Part shown: positions 26,311 through 34,341 of the stretch, in pieces
How the letters are laid out: every line of letters starts with the position of its first letter
Position numbering within the stretch: the stretch's first letter is position 1
Source: an uncultured Bacteroidales bacterium
Lineage (GTDB): Bacteria > Bacteroidota > Bacteroidia > Bacteroidales > UBA932
Reading direction: 5' to 3'
Length of the DNA: 64,000 bases
Assembly (NCBI GenBank): GCA_944322715.1
Contig: CALUPT010000003.1
Location: 1 to 64,000, forward strand
Notes under the pieces: generated by a model
The model's database searches: none
Told to the model about the DNA's origin: nothing
What the model saw: only the letters and a program-made list of their open reading frames with translations
Translations under genes and position numbers: made by a program

Positions 26311-26332
26311 GTTTCTGCCGGAGAAACCATAC
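26311..26332. repeat. Left inverted repeat of the invertible segment
   Basis: A 22-bp repeat with arms GTTTCT and AGAAAC around GCCGG, ending ACCATAC. It is a perfect reverse complement of 26525-26546. Flanking bases do not match, so the repeat ends are sharp. Confidence 0.85.
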
Positions 26333-26342
26333 TCAATGGTCG

Positions 26343-26374
26343 CAAAAGTAACTAAAATCGTATTGCTGACCAAA
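26343..26374 (-). promoter_or_regulatory. Promoter inside the invertible segment, directed at the capsule operon
   Basis: On the minus strand: TTTG (complement of 26371-26374), a 20-base spacer, then TACTTTTG (complement of 26343-26350). This is a full match to the Bacteroidales consensus. The start site would be near 26337, just inside the left repeat, leaving a leader of about 130 bases before the UpxY-like gene. Confidence 0.75.
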
Positions 26375-26400
26375 CATTTTCAGCTTTTTCTGGTTTAAAA

Positions 26401-26415
26401 ATGCGCTTTCCGCAT
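26401..26415 (-). terminator. Small hairpin upstream of the invertible promoter
   Basis: On the minus strand ATGCG-GAAAG-CGCAT is followed by TTTTAAA. The stem has only 5 bp, so this is a weak candidate. It lies upstream of the promoter and could stop transcripts arriving from the recombinase gene. Confidence 0.3.
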
Positions 26416-26524
26416 AGAGTCCTGATTGAATGCCGGTTTTGCTTTATGTCATATCGAGCGTCGCTGCAGCAGTGAACTAAACATCCGACAGATTTTTTGT
26501 TGATGTTCGAGATGGCTATGGGAT

Positions 26525-26546
26525 GTATGGTTTCTCCGGCAGAAAC
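26525..26546. repeat. Right inverted repeat of the invertible segment
   Basis: A 22-bp repeat, perfect reverse complement of 26311-26332, with arms GTTTCT and AGAAAC around CCGGC. It begins 3 bases beyond the stop codon of the recombinase gene. Confidence 0.85.
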
Positions 26547-26548
26547 CG

Positions 26549-27790
26549 TCATTTAAGGCATGATATAATCTCCTGATTGGCAGAATCTATCACCGAATCC
26601 TCCAGCATCGCGAGATAGATCTGTGTTGTCTTTTCCGACTGATGTCCCATGGCAGCACTGATGACCGAGACCGGGATATTGTGGTTGCGGGCCGCCGTAG
26701 CCCAGCTGTGGCGCGCCACGTACGATGTCAGACCTGAGTCAAGATGCAGCATCCGCCCGAGCTGTTTCAGCTGCCTGTTGTAGTAGTTGAGAGCCACCTG
26801 GTACCTGGCGTATGTCTTCTCCGGATCCTCGGACTTGAGTATCGGGAAGACATATACCTCAGACCTGTCCGCATACCTGTCAACAATCTGACGGATACAC
26901 GGCTCCATCCGCACGCAAAGCGGCTGGCCTGTCTTGCGGCGGACGTAATGTATGCTGCCGCCCCTGATGTCATCCTTTCTGAGATAGGCCATGTCGACAA
27001 ATGCCATTCCCCGGGTGCAGTAGCTGAATATGAAAAGGTCCCTTGCAAGGGACAGGCCCGCCGAACGGCTGAGGTCGAGCCGGAAAAGCCTCGAAACGAC
27101 CGACTCCCGCACAGCCCTTTTCACGGTGCGGCCGACTCCCGTGTAGACATCGGAGAACGGGTATGTCTGTTCCACGAACAGATGTCTGACAGCGCTGTTG
27201 TAGACTGCTCGCAAAATCCTCATATAGAATGATACGGAATTGCGGACCACACCTCTCTTCTCCAAGAACAGCGCATATCCGGCCACGAAATCAGCCGTCA
27301 TTGCAATGAACGGAATGTCATCGCCTCCAAGATACCGGGCAAGGCTGTCTTTGGCCCTGGTATAGTTGCGGGCCGTCCCCTGTTTACCTGCGGCCGACAG
27401 TTCCGCTATCCGCGCATCCATGAACGACAGTACGGAAGCGCAGCCATTTCCCGATTCATACCTGTGTATTATATCATCTATTGAATAATCCTTGCGCAGC
27501 CTGTCCAAATGCCTTGTGATAAGCCTCAACCGCACAAGCCCGCTGTCTATCCGGTCCTGCAGCGATGACGGTTCCATCCGGTACCGGCCGCCACGCAGCA
27601 CCGGGGCCCCATCCTCCGCATGCCCCGCCCTCGCCTTCACCCCGCATCCGGCTGCATCCCAGTCCTCCGCCGCAAGCCGTATCGAGGTACTTATCCGTCT
27701 TGTCCTGCTCCGATGCGTCACCTGATAGAATACCGTTCCCTGCCGGCCTCCCTCCGAAGGAAGACCCAGCCTTACCTTTACAGTTGCCAT
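26549..27790 (-). CDS. Tyrosine site-specific recombinase (probable promoter invertase)
   Basis: About 413 aa from MATVKVRLGLPSEGG at 27790; an upstream ATG at 27847 is in frame but less like family starts. The N-terminal arm-binding region has VFYQVTHRSRTRRIST, typical of Bacteroidales integrases. A SAM-like core-binding domain spans about 110-220. The catalytic domain has the first Arg in SYCTRGMAF, Lys in RRKTGQPL, YVARHSWATAARN (second Arg and His), GHQSEKTTQIYL (His and nucleophile Tyr). It lies next to inverted repeats bounding a promoter, so its likely job is DNA inversion controlling the capsule operon, like the Tsr recombinases of Bacteroides. Confidence 0.88.
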   Translation of the reverse strand: MATVKVRLGLPSEGGRQGTVFYQVTHRSRTRRISTSIRLAAEDWDAAGCGVKARAGHAEDGAPVLRGGRYRMEPSSLQDRIDSGLVRLRLITRHLDRLRKDYSIDDIIHRYESGNGCASVLSFMDARIAELSAAGKQGTARNYTRAKDSLARYLGGDDIPFIAMTADFVAGYALFLEKRGVVRNSVSFYMRILRAVYNSAVRHLFVEQTYPFSDVYTGVGRTVKRAVRESVVSRLFRLDLSRSAGLSLARDLFIFSYCTRGMAFVDMAYLRKDDIRGGSIHYVRRKTGQPLCVRMEPCIRQIVDRYADRSEVYVFPILKSEDPEKTYARYQVALNYYNRQLKQLGRMLHLDSGLTSYVARHSWATAARNHNIPVSVISAAMGHQSEKTTQIYLAMLEDSVIDSANQEIISCLK

Positions 27791-27877
27791 AATCTTTTTT
27801 CCCTGCGAAGATACCCCAAATGAATGTCCTGCCCTAATCGGCTGCAACCGTAAAATAATTATCTCCGGCCGCTATCA

Positions 27878-29611
27878 TCATATAATGTCTTCGCGGTCGT
27901 GGAGGTCTTTGATGCGCAGCTGGAGATTGGCTATCCCGCGATAGTAGTTCTCGACGATGGAATAGCAGACATCTATCGGATTGCCGGCCTTGATATGGTC
28001 GAAATGTTCGGACTTGTTGAACGCAATGGCGGAAATCGACCTGTAGGGCTGCGATTCCTGGATCAGTTCCAGTTTGAGATGGCCGCCATCCGCCCCGACC
28101 TTGCGCACGTTGCCGTTGTCATAGACATTCTCGGTCAGGAACACCGGAGCGTTGTTTCCGGGACCGAACGGCTGGAACTGTTTGAGAATCCTGAAAAATT
28201 TCGGAGTAATCTGAGAAAAGTCCAGTATAGTGTCTATCATGATGACCGGGGTAAGCATGTCTTCGTTGATATGCTTTTCTATGAAATTCTCTATCCTTTC
28301 GCAGAATTCGGGCAGGTTCTCCTCTTTCAGGGTCAGGCCTGCCGCATAGAGATGCCCGCCGAAGTTCTCCAGGAGGTCGGCACAGCTTTCGATTGCATCA
28401 TAGAGGTCGAACCCGTGGACGCTCCTTGCCGAACCGGTGACAAAGCCGTTGGATTTCGTAAGTACGATGGTGGGGCGGTAGAACGCCTCGACAAGCCTCG
28501 AAGCGACTATGCCGACAACCCCCTTGTGCCATGACGGATTGTACACTATCGTGGCATTCCGCGCCGACAGGCAGTTGCCGGACCGGACCATTTCCAAAGC
28601 CTCCCGGGTAATCTCCCGGTCTATGTTCTTCCTTTCGTTGTTGTATCTGTTGATCTCCGAACCTATCCTCGCCGCCACTTCATCGCTCCCGGCCGTAAGC
28701 AGTTCCACCGCCATCCTGCCCGACTCCATCCTTCCGGCGGCGTTGATGCGCGGCCCGATCTTGAACACTATGTCATCTATCGTGATATGTTCGGGATCAA
28801 GTCCGGAGAGATGTATCATTGCCAGAAGCCCCTTGCGCGGGTTTTCGTTCAGCTGTTTCAGTCCGAAATGGGCCAGTATCCTGTTCTCCCCCACCACGGA
28901 AACCAGATCCGAAGATATGCTCACCACCAGAAGGTCGAGCAGAGGTATCAGGCTCTCGAACGGGATCCCGTTCTTCTGCGAATATGCCTGGACAAGCTTG
29001 AACCCCACCCCGCAGCCCGAAAGGTCATCGAACGGATACCCGCAGTCCGAGCGTTTCGGGTCCAGCACCGCAACTGCGGCAGGAAGGTCATTCTCGGGAA
29101 GATGATGATCGCAGACAATGACATCTATGCCCTTGCCGGCCGCATAGCTGACCTTGTCGTTGGCCTTGATCCCGCAGTCCAGGGTGATTATCAGGCCGAA
29201 CCCGTTGTCGGCGGCCCAGTCTATTCCCTTGTACGACACCCCGTATCCTTCATCATACCGGTCTGGCACATAAAAATCCACATTGCGGGTGAGTCTCTGC
29301 AGAAAAGAATAGACAAGCGACACAGCCGTGGTCCCATCGACATCATAATCCCCATAGACCAGTATCTTCTCTCCCGACCTGACGGCCGCCTCCACCCGTT
29401 CCACGGCCTTGTCCATATCCTTCATCAGGAAAGGGTCGTGGAGATTGTCGAGACTCGGCCTGAAAAACGCCCTCGCTTCCTGGAAGGTCCCGATGCCTCT
29501 CTGCACAAGAAGCCTCGCCAGCACGGGATCGATTCCCAGTTCCGACGAAAGTCTCGCCACAGTCTCACCTGCAACGATATCCTTCAATATCCATTTCTTT
29601 TCCTTTCCCAC
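27878..29611 (-). CDS. recJ: Single-stranded-DNA-specific exonuclease RecJ
   Basis: About 577 aa. DHH-family motifs are complete: VYGDYDVDGTTA, LDCGIKAND, CDHHLPEND, and the DHHA1 region with GPRINAAGRMESG and GFVTGSARSVHG-GGHLYAAG. RecJ degrades ssDNA 5' to 3' in recombination and mismatch repair. The longest reading starts at a TTG (29620) that overlaps a -7 promoter motif. I therefore prefer the GTG at 29611 (VGKEKKWILKD), close to family starts. That GTG would lie almost at the transcription start. Confidence 0.93.
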   Translation of the reverse strand: MGKEKKWILKDIVAGETVARLSSELGIDPVLARLLVQRGIGTFQEARAFFRPSLDNLHDPFLMKDMDKAVERVEAAVRSGEKILVYGDYDVDGTTAVSLVYSFLQRLTRNVDFYVPDRYDEGYGVSYKGIDWAADNGFGLIITLDCGIKANDKVSYAAGKGIDVIVCDHHLPENDLPAAVAVLDPKRSDCGYPFDDLSGCGVGFKLVQAYSQKNGIPFESLIPLLDLLVVSISSDLVSVVGENRILAHFGLKQLNENPRKGLLAMIHLSGLDPEHITIDDIVFKIGPRINAAGRMESGRMAVELLTAGSDEVAARIGSEINRYNNERKNIDREITREALEMVRSGNCLSARNATIVYNPSWHKGVVGIVASRLVEAFYRPTIVLTKSNGFVTGSARSVHGFDLYDAIESCADLLENFGGHLYAAGLTLKEENLPEFCERIENFIEKHINEDMLTPVIMIDTILDFSQITPKFFRILKQFQPFGPGNNAPVFLTENVYDNGNVRKVGADGGHLKLELIQESQPYRSISAIAFNKSEHFDHIKAGNPIDVCYSIVENYYRGIANLQLRIKDLHDREDII

Positions 29612-29617
29612 AGTCTG

Positions 29618-29625
29618 CAAATATA
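29618..29625 (-). promoter_or_regulatory. -7 element upstream of recJ
   Basis: The minus strand reads TATATTTG, a full TAnnTTTG match, 6 bases before the GTG start. No good TTTG -33 element is seen at the expected distance; the upstream sequence is the tandem repeat unit. A second TATATTTG (complement of 29772-29779) lies at the other end of the repeats. Confidence 0.45.
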
Positions 29626-29778
29626 CGCAGAAGCCGAGAGCAATGCAAGTTTACTTGCAATTGCCGAGGCGTGAACAGTATATGTGGCCGTCAGGCCAAA
29701 TATCGCAGAAGCCGAGAGCAATGCAAGTTTACTTGCAATTGCCGAGGCGTGAACAGTATATATGGCGAAGCCAAATAT
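29626..29778. repeat. Tandem repeat of about 78 bp, two units with internal hairpins
   Basis: Unit 1 is 29626-29703 and unit 2 29704-29778. They are nearly identical from CGCAGAAGCCGAGAGC through GAACAGTATAT; unit 2 is 3 bases shorter at the end. Each holds the hairpin GCAATGCAAG-TTTA-CTTGCAATTGC and a small GGCC or GGC/GCC hairpin. CAAATAT borders each unit. The DNA separates the divergent recJ and lipoprotein genes. It may be a dispersed intergenic repeat family; no ORF is supported. Confidence 0.8.
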
Positions 29779-29799
29779 ACCAATTTTTTCGTTCCATAT

Positions 29800-29830
29800 T
29801 TTGGTTTTTAGTCATGAATCATTATATTTG
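29800..29830 (+). promoter_or_regulatory. Promoter of the lipoprotein locus
   Basis: TTTG at 29800-29803, 19-base spacer, TATATTTG at 29823-29830; full consensus. The leader to the ATG at 29878 would be about 40 bases. Confidence 0.7.
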
Positions 29831-29877
29831 TCTGGTTTAACGGTAATCTTATATTTTATTTTCCAACGTTCAACGCT

Positions 29878-32192
29878 ATGAAACATACCCGACTTTTCCA
29901 TTCAGCATTAGGAATCCTTGCAGGATTCGCATGCGCTGGGGCATTGTCTTCATGCACGCGGTCTGAAGTCGCCCCACCGGACGGGGGGGGAATAATTCAC
30001 TGACTTACGGTGACACCCACAAAAGCATAAGTTCGGTGGTCTACACCGTAGACGAAGACAAGGTCTACACATTCTATTTTTCTCCTACAAAGGATCTTGC
30101 GTCGCTCAATGCGATGCTTCTTGCGGACAACTACATCAAGATAGTCACAAAGACCCCTACAGGCGACATCGACCTTCTCAATGAAGGGAACAGCCTTTCC
30201 TATGAAGATGTAGCCGTATCCGCCGGGACATCGGACAAGGTTTCCAAAAGCAGCCTTTCCCTCAAACTGACATCCACCAGCAGCATCAGCATGAATCTCG
30301 ATGTGGCTACGGACGGTGCGCAGCCTCTTGCCGCGAACTATGAGGGTCTTTGCTACAATGTGACGCCTGCCGCCGACGGGAAGATACGTCTTGACAAGCA
30401 GATCTTCTTCTATTATTACGGTCCCACGACCAAGTCGTCCAACATCAACGACTATTATCTTGCCGTAACCGACCTGAAGAGCTGGTCCGGCTCGGGACAG
30501 AGTTTCTCTCCTACATCCGAAGGCTATATCCTCACTCTCGATTTCTACGGTGAGGCCGGATCCGACTGGAAGGATTTCCCGGACGGGACTTTCGAGGAAA
30601 GCGACAGCAAGGGCTCGCAGACATACTACAGCGCAAGTTCACACAGTTTCGTGACTTATTGCGCCCCTGACGGGACCGCCACTGACCTCCAGCTCACCGG
30701 AGAGCCTGTCACGATCCGCAACAACGGTGACGGCACCTATACCATCACCGCCAATTTCATTGACCTCGATGACAACGACAAGACCCTGGAATACACCGGG
30801 GAACTTAATATATCGAACGGCACCATACAGACGTATCTGGAAATGATAGGCGATGATGTGGAATTCGACGGCGTCCCGAGTGCGGATGATCCGGGCGGAT
30901 ACGCCAGCGCGGTATATTACGGTGACGTATATGATACCGGGGCAGGCATGATGTACATCAATCTCTACGACAAGAAAGGCTCGAACAAACAGCCTGGAGG
31001 ACATGTGCTGGCCCTTATGATTTTCACCAGGACTTTCAGCGAGGACCCTTATATAGAGGAAGGCACATATACCGTCGGTTCCACCATGAAGCAGTGGAGC
31101 GCATATCCTGGAGTGGAAGCCCAGCTTCTCGGCGGCATCATCCCGTGGGGAACCTACGCAGCCGTTGTCAATGAGAAACTGGAAGAAGGGCCGTATTCAT
31201 TCGCTTCTGCCGGTGAGATCAACATAAAGAAGACCGAAGACGGCAAATACTATCATGTATCGTTCGATCTCGAATCCATCGACGGCCATGTCATAAAGGG
31301 AGAATTCCAGGGCGACATCCCTCTGACCGATGCTTCCGAAGATGATGACGGCAACGACGGTTCGACCAACCTCGAGACCGATGTGGAGATGGATCTGAGC
31401 TATCTGCCATCCGCCACATGCTCGCTCCCGAGCGAGATATATACGGGAGGACTCGGATTCATCCCTGTTGAATCCATCCATACCGGTGTGATACCTCAGG
31501 AAAGCGGAGACCCTGTCACGTTCACCCCTGTCGGACAGGAATGCGGCTACCAGATCATCGATATCGGTCCTGGTACCGGCTACTTTGAACCTCATCCTGA
31601 CTATCCGACTACCGGCAAGCTGCATCCTGGAGATATCATCAGGGTCGACCTGCTTGTGGAGCCTGGTACGGAAGACAGGATCACTCCGGGCACATACGCT
31701 GTGAGCGCGAACCGGTATCCGGCAGTGATGAAGCCGGGAGTCTGCCTGCGCGGCTACACAGGAGTGACCGGCAACGCAGGTACAAGATACCACGGAATCG
31801 TTGAAATCATAGGAAGCGGCTTCCCGTACGGTCTTGCAGATCATCTCAAGGTCGGTGACGTTCCTACAAATTCCGGTATCAACATAGGTTCTGCAAGCCA
31901 GTTCGCCTGCATCTACGGCGGTTCGGTGACCATCTCCGTCGCAGAGCCGGCAACCGACGGCACTCCTCAGTTCACATTCGAATTCAAAGGACTGGATGTG
32001 ATAAACCATGAGATTACCGGCAGCTGGACAGGCCCTGTCTATATCGGAGGCGACAAGAGCAAGCCGATGCAGCCTGTAGCCGATGCATCCGAATCATCGG
32101 TATCCGCTGCAGCCGGTCCTGTCAGAATAAGCAGGGACATGATCCCATCCCGGGAGACCCTTACGGTCCCGGGATGGAGGCTGTCCCTCTGA
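29878..32192 (+). pseudogene. Large surface lipoprotein, out of frame at a G8 tract (phase-off?)
   Basis: The ATG at 29878 begins a lipoprotein signal peptide (MKHTRLFHSALGILAG ... LSSC) that stops at about 30003. With one more G in the 8-G tract the frame joins the long ORF and gives a 771-aa protein (CTRSEVAPPDGGGNNSLTYG...). The joined sequence matches the N-terminal domain of the next gene, where YTFYLSP aligns with YTFYFSP. The body holds about three beta-rich repeats, each ending like Y-x-F-x-F ... H-x-I-x-G-x-x-x-G. As given, the mature part has no signal peptide. Its likely role is a surface-exposed binding protein of the SusCD locus. It may be phase variable; an assembly error is the alternative. 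Confidence 0.8.
29983..29990. repeat. Homopolymer tract G8 just after the lipoprotein signal peptide
   Basis: Eight consecutive G, about 8 codons past the acylated Cys. Nine G gives an open frame, eight G leads to a stop at about 30003, seven G gives an immediate TAA. Confidence 0.95.
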
Positions 32193-32230
32193 AAAACCTT
32201 GACCAACAACTGTAACAAACCAGAATAATC

Positions 32231-34195
32231 ATGAAAACGAACTGTTTGACAAGACAGGTCACTCTGTCTATCGCAGCTTTGGCTGCATTGTGCGGACTCT
32301 CCCTTTCCTGCACGAAGACTGTCATTGATGACAATGAACAGAACAATGAAGAACCGCCTGCTCCGGAACTCGAAAACCAGATCGAGTACAACGGAGGAAA
32401 ATGGGAAATGATATTCTCATCCATCTACGAGGTATCGGAGAGCGATGGATATACTTTCTACCTTTCACCTGAGGGGAATGTGTCAAGTGTCATCGGAATG
32501 GTTGAAAAAGACAACACCCTGATAGTGAATGTAGCATCCCCTGACGGAGAGGTCGATACTGCTGCCGATGACTTTGAGATTTCATACGGAGATCTGAAAG
32601 TGTCGAAAGACGACATGGCAGACGTCAAGGCCCTTGCCCTTTCGGTGACATTCAATGAGCAGACATCCGTTCTTACACTCTCGCTGGATCTGACCATGAC
32701 TGCCGGGACTACCCTTAAGGCAGCTTTCGAGCGTACATGCACGGAAGCGGCCCTTGTCGAACTTGCAGACCAGTATGAATTCAACAATACTCTCACTTCC
32801 ATCGGAAGCGCAGTGGCCTGGAAATCGAGAATCGAAAACACAACTGCATACTATCTGTATGAAGAGACCGGTCATACGGAACCTGCCGGCGATACGGAGC
32901 CTGCAGATATCATGATCGACATCGATGCAGCCCTCGTAGCGACCAGCCTTGATAATGCCACTCCGGTGGACATCGCAGTTGCAGTGACTGATGGAAAGCT
33001 CCGGATAACCGGTCCGGACGATTTCACTACCGAAGGTGCAACTTCCGTGACAGGTACATTGACCATAGCGGAGACCACCCCTTCCAATCAGAACATACTC
33101 AATGTCTCGCTTGATGTCACAGTGGACGGCAAGCGTCTCAGGGCAGAATACGCCAAAGTATATTCATACGGATACGAGGCCGCGAATACATTTACAGTGA
33201 CCGAGAACATAAATGACACGGACAATCCTACAGTAAATGCCACAGACCTGACAAAAGTCTTTGTCTACAATTACGAAGCTTCTGGCGTGTCCCAGCGGAT
33301 ATTCATGCTCGGCAATGCAGCTGATCCGCAGACTCCTGCTGACCTGAAAGAAAAGGATGTAACAGAGGACGGCAAGATAAAATATGCGGTGAAACTGACT
33401 GTCGGAAACGAAGGGACGTCTTTCTCGGGAGATAATTTCGACATCGCTCTGTACAATTATGACACTTACAATACTACAGACCGGAATACCGCCGGATTCA
33501 GAGGAGTGGAAGGCGATATCTATGTCGACAATGTCGGGGACAAGACATACCTGTATTTCAATATTGCTTTCGTATCTCAGAATAACGTGAATACAAGAGT
33601 CACTGTCGAAGGTGAGTGGTATGGGGATCTCACGGTTTCGGATGAGAATACCGACCTCGTTCCGGTAAGGCCGTTTACTCCGATAATAACTATCATTCAA
33701 GGAGGAACAGCACTGTTCAGTGCTGAAATTGAAAGGGTGGAAATGCGTCAGCATAATAGTTATAGATTCCAAGGAAGTCCTGCTGCCGATTACTACTTCT
33801 TCTATTTTGTACCGAAAGATACGGAAATTTCATCTGTGGCATCTGACCCTCAAAACGTTCCTATGCTTATGGTCCCTGTATCCACGGCAACGGGAAAAGA
33901 TGTGGTAATAGGAAATGACAATAGTATCTATTGGGATTTCAAATATCGGAAAACCGGCCTTCAAGCAGCTGAATATTATCGCAACTCATGGGGTAGTCTC
34001 AGCCCGGATGATGCCACTGTCAATATCATCAGGAATGACGACAAGACCTGGAATGTGAAATTCTCAACAACAGACTCTTATTTGAGTTTTGGAAACCCTG
34101 CAGGAAGCGGAAACAAGCTTCTGATCGAATGGCAGGGTCCTCTCACAAAATATTCAGGGACAGAAACCAACAATTACCCTGAGAGCGACTATTGA
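32231..34195 (+). CDS. Surface lipoprotein related to the preceding gene
   Basis: A 654-aa protein. The signal peptide ends LSLSCTK, and the residues after the Cys are acidic (VIDDNEQNNEE), consistent with a Bacteroidota lipoprotein export signal to the cell surface. The first ~150 mature residues parallel those of the upstream gene (IYEVSESDGYTFYLSP, then a beta-rich domain). A similar domain recurs near the C terminus (ADYYFFYFVPKD). No enzyme motif is recognised. It is followed by a terminator before susC, so it may form a separate unit with the upstream gene. Confidence 0.75.
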   Translation: MKTNCLTRQVTLSIAALAALCGLSLSCTKTVIDDNEQNNEEPPAPELENQIEYNGGKWEMIFSSIYEVSESDGYTFYLSPEGNVSSVIGMVEKDNTLIVNVASPDGEVDTAADDFEISYGDLKVSKDDMADVKALALSVTFNEQTSVLTLSLDLTMTAGTTLKAAFERTCTEAALVELADQYEFNNTLTSIGSAVAWKSRIENTTAYYLYEETGHTEPAGDTEPADIMIDIDAALVATSLDNATPVDIAVAVTDGKLRITGPDDFTTEGATSVTGTLTIAETTPSNQNILNVSLDVTVDGKRLRAEYAKVYSYGYEAANTFTVTENINDTDNPTVNATDLTKVFVYNYEASGVSQRIFMLGNAADPQTPADLKEKDVTEDGKIKYAVKLTVGNEGTSFSGDNFDIALYNYDTYNTTDRNTAGFRGVEGDIYVDNVGDKTYLYFNIAFVSQNNVNTRVTVEGEWYGDLTVSDENTDLVPVRPFTPIITIIQGGTALFSAEIERVEMRQHNSYRFQGSPAADYYFFYFVPKDTEISSVASDPQNVPMLMVPVSTATGKDVVIGNDNSIYWDFKYRKTGLQAAEYYRNSWGSLSPDDATVNIIRNDDKTWNVKFSTTDSYLSFGNPAGSGNKLLIEWQGPLTKYSGTETNNYPESDY

Positions 34196-34241
34196 TAGAA
34201 ATACATGAAAACAGTACGGTGAAAACCGGATAACCACATTT

Positions 34242-34281
34242 CCCTCCTGATACGGCAGGATTCTGACCGGAATCGGGAGGG
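34242..34281 (+). terminator. Intrinsic terminator between the lipoproteins and susC
   Basis: CCCTCCTGAT (34242-34251) pairs with ATCGGGAGGG (34272-34281) with one G-T pair, followed by ATATTTT. It separates the two lipoprotein genes from susC, and partial read-through is possible. Confidence 0.6.
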
Positions 34282-34341
34282 ATATTTTGGGACTTCCGCG
34301 AAAACCGCTGTTCGGAAAATCATCTGTTTAATTAAGAATAT

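Larger units (their letters stand above)
26311..26546. other. Putative invertible promoter segment (capsule on/off switch)
   Basis: Two identical 22-bp sequences in inverted orientation (26311-26332 and 26525-26546) bound about 190 bp containing a consensus promoter facing the capsule operon. Each repeat is itself a dyad, GTTTCT-n5-AGAAAC, the form expected for a tyrosine-recombinase core site with two arms and a short crossover region. The right repeat begins a few bases from the stop codon of a tyrosine recombinase gene. Inversion would turn the promoter away from the operon. The orientation shown is ON. Confidence 0.8.

Noticed and set aside
26311..26546. Interpretation of the inverted repeats as ends of a small transposon (MITE)
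   Set aside because: The repeats are dyads with a consensus promoter between them and a tyrosine recombinase alongside; no target duplication is visible. An invertible switch explains more.
29409..29840. + strand ORF with an internal repeat (143 codons) across the recJ start
   Set aside because: Its repeat comes from the 78-bp DNA tandem repeat, and its first part is antisense to recJ.
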